From: Gelria sp.
GTDB lineage: Bacteria; Bacillota; Syntrophomonadia; Syntrophomonadales; Syntrophomonadaceae
Length of the DNA: 6,766 nt
Reading direction: 5' to 3'
NCBI GenBank assembly: GCA_012839665.1
Contig: DUMX01000042.1
Coordinates: 1 to 6,766, forward strand
Shown piece by piece: positions 6,316 through 6,766 of the stretch; positions within the stretch are counted from its first letter, which is position 1; every line of letters begins with the position of its first letter. The translations under genes and the position numbers were made by a program. The notes beneath the pieces are model-generated. The model saw only the letters and a list, made by a program, of their open reading frames with translations, was not told the origin of the DNA and did no database searches.

Positions 6316-6642
6316 CTAGTGTTTAGTTATTTCAAAAGATGGTATTAAATCATTATAGTGTTGATACCCTATTAATCCATCATGCTGTAATCTTCCTAAA
6401 AGTATAAATGGTGCTATACCTAGCTTACTGGAATAATTTATTATCTGTGCCTTATTCCTATAGTCATACTTCTCAATAAAATTTCTATATTGTTCTTCTG
6501 CGATTAAGTAGTTGCTAGCTATGTCATCCGCCTCGTCTTCTTTATCATAACTAATATGAAACTCCTTGTTTGAATGGTTAATTAAATGAGCTAATTCGTG
6601 GAAAAAAGTAAACCAAAATCCATCTGCTCGTTTTCCTCTTAC
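6316..6642 (-). CDS. ImmA/IrrE-type metallopeptidase domain, C-terminal part (HigA-associated type), interrupted upstream
   Basis: The minus strand encodes about 108 residues to a TAG at 6318-6316. From the upstream end the sequence runs GKRADGFWFTFFHELAHLIN, then DKEDEADDIASNYLI, and ends GIAPFILLGRLQHDGLIGYQ. The HELAH zinc motif, the downstream acidic EDEADD stretch that would supply the third ligand, and the GIAP..LLGRLQHDG end are typical of ImmA/IrrE peptidase domains fused behind HigA-type antitoxin helix-turn-helix domains. No start codon is available: continuing past 6642 the frame runs into a TAA at 6675-6673, and the sequence there belongs to an inverted copy. The N-terminal half, presumably a DNA-binding domain, is missing from the window. 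It is convergent with the Tpt1 gene. A lone peptidase regulator or half of a toxin-antitoxin pair are both possible. Confidence 0.8.
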   Translation of the reverse strand, partial: VRGKRADGFWFTFFHELAHLINHSNKEFHISYDKEDEADDIASNYLIAEEQYRNFIEKYDYRNKAQIINYSSKLGIAPFILLGRLQHDGLIGYQHYNDLIPSFEITKH

Positions 6643-6766
6643 ATATGGAGGAATAATAAGGCAATACTTGCATTAAGCGTAAGAGGAAAACGAGCAGATG
6701 GATTTTGGTTTACTTTTTTCCACGAATTAGCTCATTTAATTAACCATTCAAACAAGGAGTTTCATA
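6555..6766. repeat. Perfect 88-bp inverted repeat with 36-bp spacer
   Basis: Bases 6555-6642 and 6679-6766 are exact reverse complements over all 88 positions. The spacer is 6643-6678. The right arm ends exactly at the window edge, so the full arm length is unknown. Both arms carry the HELAH coding region of the ImmA/IrrE gene. There are no terminal repeats, transposase or target duplication to suggest a mobile element. A fold-back chimera or contig-end artefact is most likely; a real inverted duplication is the alternative. Confidence 0.95.
6643..6766 (+). pseudogene. Second, inverted partial copy of the ImmA/IrrE peptidase domain
   Basis: Read on the + strand, this end segment encodes about 41 residues open to the window edge: NNKAILALSVRGKRADGF, then WFTFFHELAHLINHSNKEFH. 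From residue VRGKR on it is identical at the DNA level to the minus-strand copy. The part before it (KAILALSVRGK) fits the consensus of this family much better than the minus-strand reading of the same bases, so I infer that 6643-6678 is the genuine upstream part of the gene in the opposite orientation. A GTG-initiated + frame starting at 6598 would join antisense sequence to this segment and is not a real start. Confidence 0.55.

Noticed and set aside
6598..6766. A + strand open frame starting at GTG that includes the HELAH motif.
   Set aside because: Its first part is antisense sequence of the left arm; the frame exists only because of the inverted junction at 6642/6643.
1..6766. CRISPR array, insertion sequence or prophage genes.
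   Set aside because: No regularly spaced repeats, transposase or integrase motifs, or phage structural genes were seen; the only large repeat is the terminal fold-back.

Overview
The window looks like part of a chromosome from a low-to-moderate GC, Gram-positive, probably anaerobic Firmicute (Clostridia/Peptococcaceae-like). The evidence is strong Shine-Dalgarno sites, frequent TTG and GTG starts, a Firmicutes-type two-HKD cardiolipin synthase with two N-terminal membrane helices, and a WYL-domain regulator. The genus is not identifiable from the sequence alone.

Layout. Positions 2-148 hold a possible C-terminal tail of a gene entering from the left on the + strand (weak). Positions 187-1055 hold two minus-strand hypothetical genes: an acidic cytosolic protein (660-1055) and a membrane-anchored protein (187-588), separated by a strong GC-rich terminator hairpin (623-643). 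Positions 1361-1733 are a compact + strand pair of very small membrane proteins, both with TTG starts; the first is only 57 residues. They converge with a 100-residue unknown protein (1730-2032, minus) so tightly that the two stop codons overlap. Positions 2248-2517 encode a small unknown soluble protein, convergent with the next block.

Positions 2529-5343 (minus) hold the two best-defined large genes: a cardiolipin synthase followed 70 bases downstream by a WYL-domain transcriptional regulator, probably one transcript from a promoter near 5409-5438. Positions 5344-5748 are a non-coding divergent region with promoters in both directions and some inverted repeats. Positions 5749-6303 encode an RNA 2'-phosphotransferase (Tpt1/KptA). 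Convergent with it is the C-terminal metallopeptidase domain of an ImmA/IrrE (HigA-associated) protein (6316-6642).

The most unusual structure is at the right end. Positions 6555-6642 and 6679-6766 are a perfect 88-bp inverted repeat around a 36-bp spacer. It duplicates the HELAH region of the ImmA/IrrE gene on both strands and runs exactly to the end of the window. Family consensus places the break at 6642/6643: the spacer reads in the + direction as the genuine upstream part of the same protein domain. This is most simply a fold-back chimera or contig-end artefact, though a real inverted duplication is possible.

No clearly new multi-gene system is evident. The most interesting candidates are the Tpt1 gene beside a toxin-antitoxin-type metallopeptidase, the cls-WYL pair, and the small-protein cluster.
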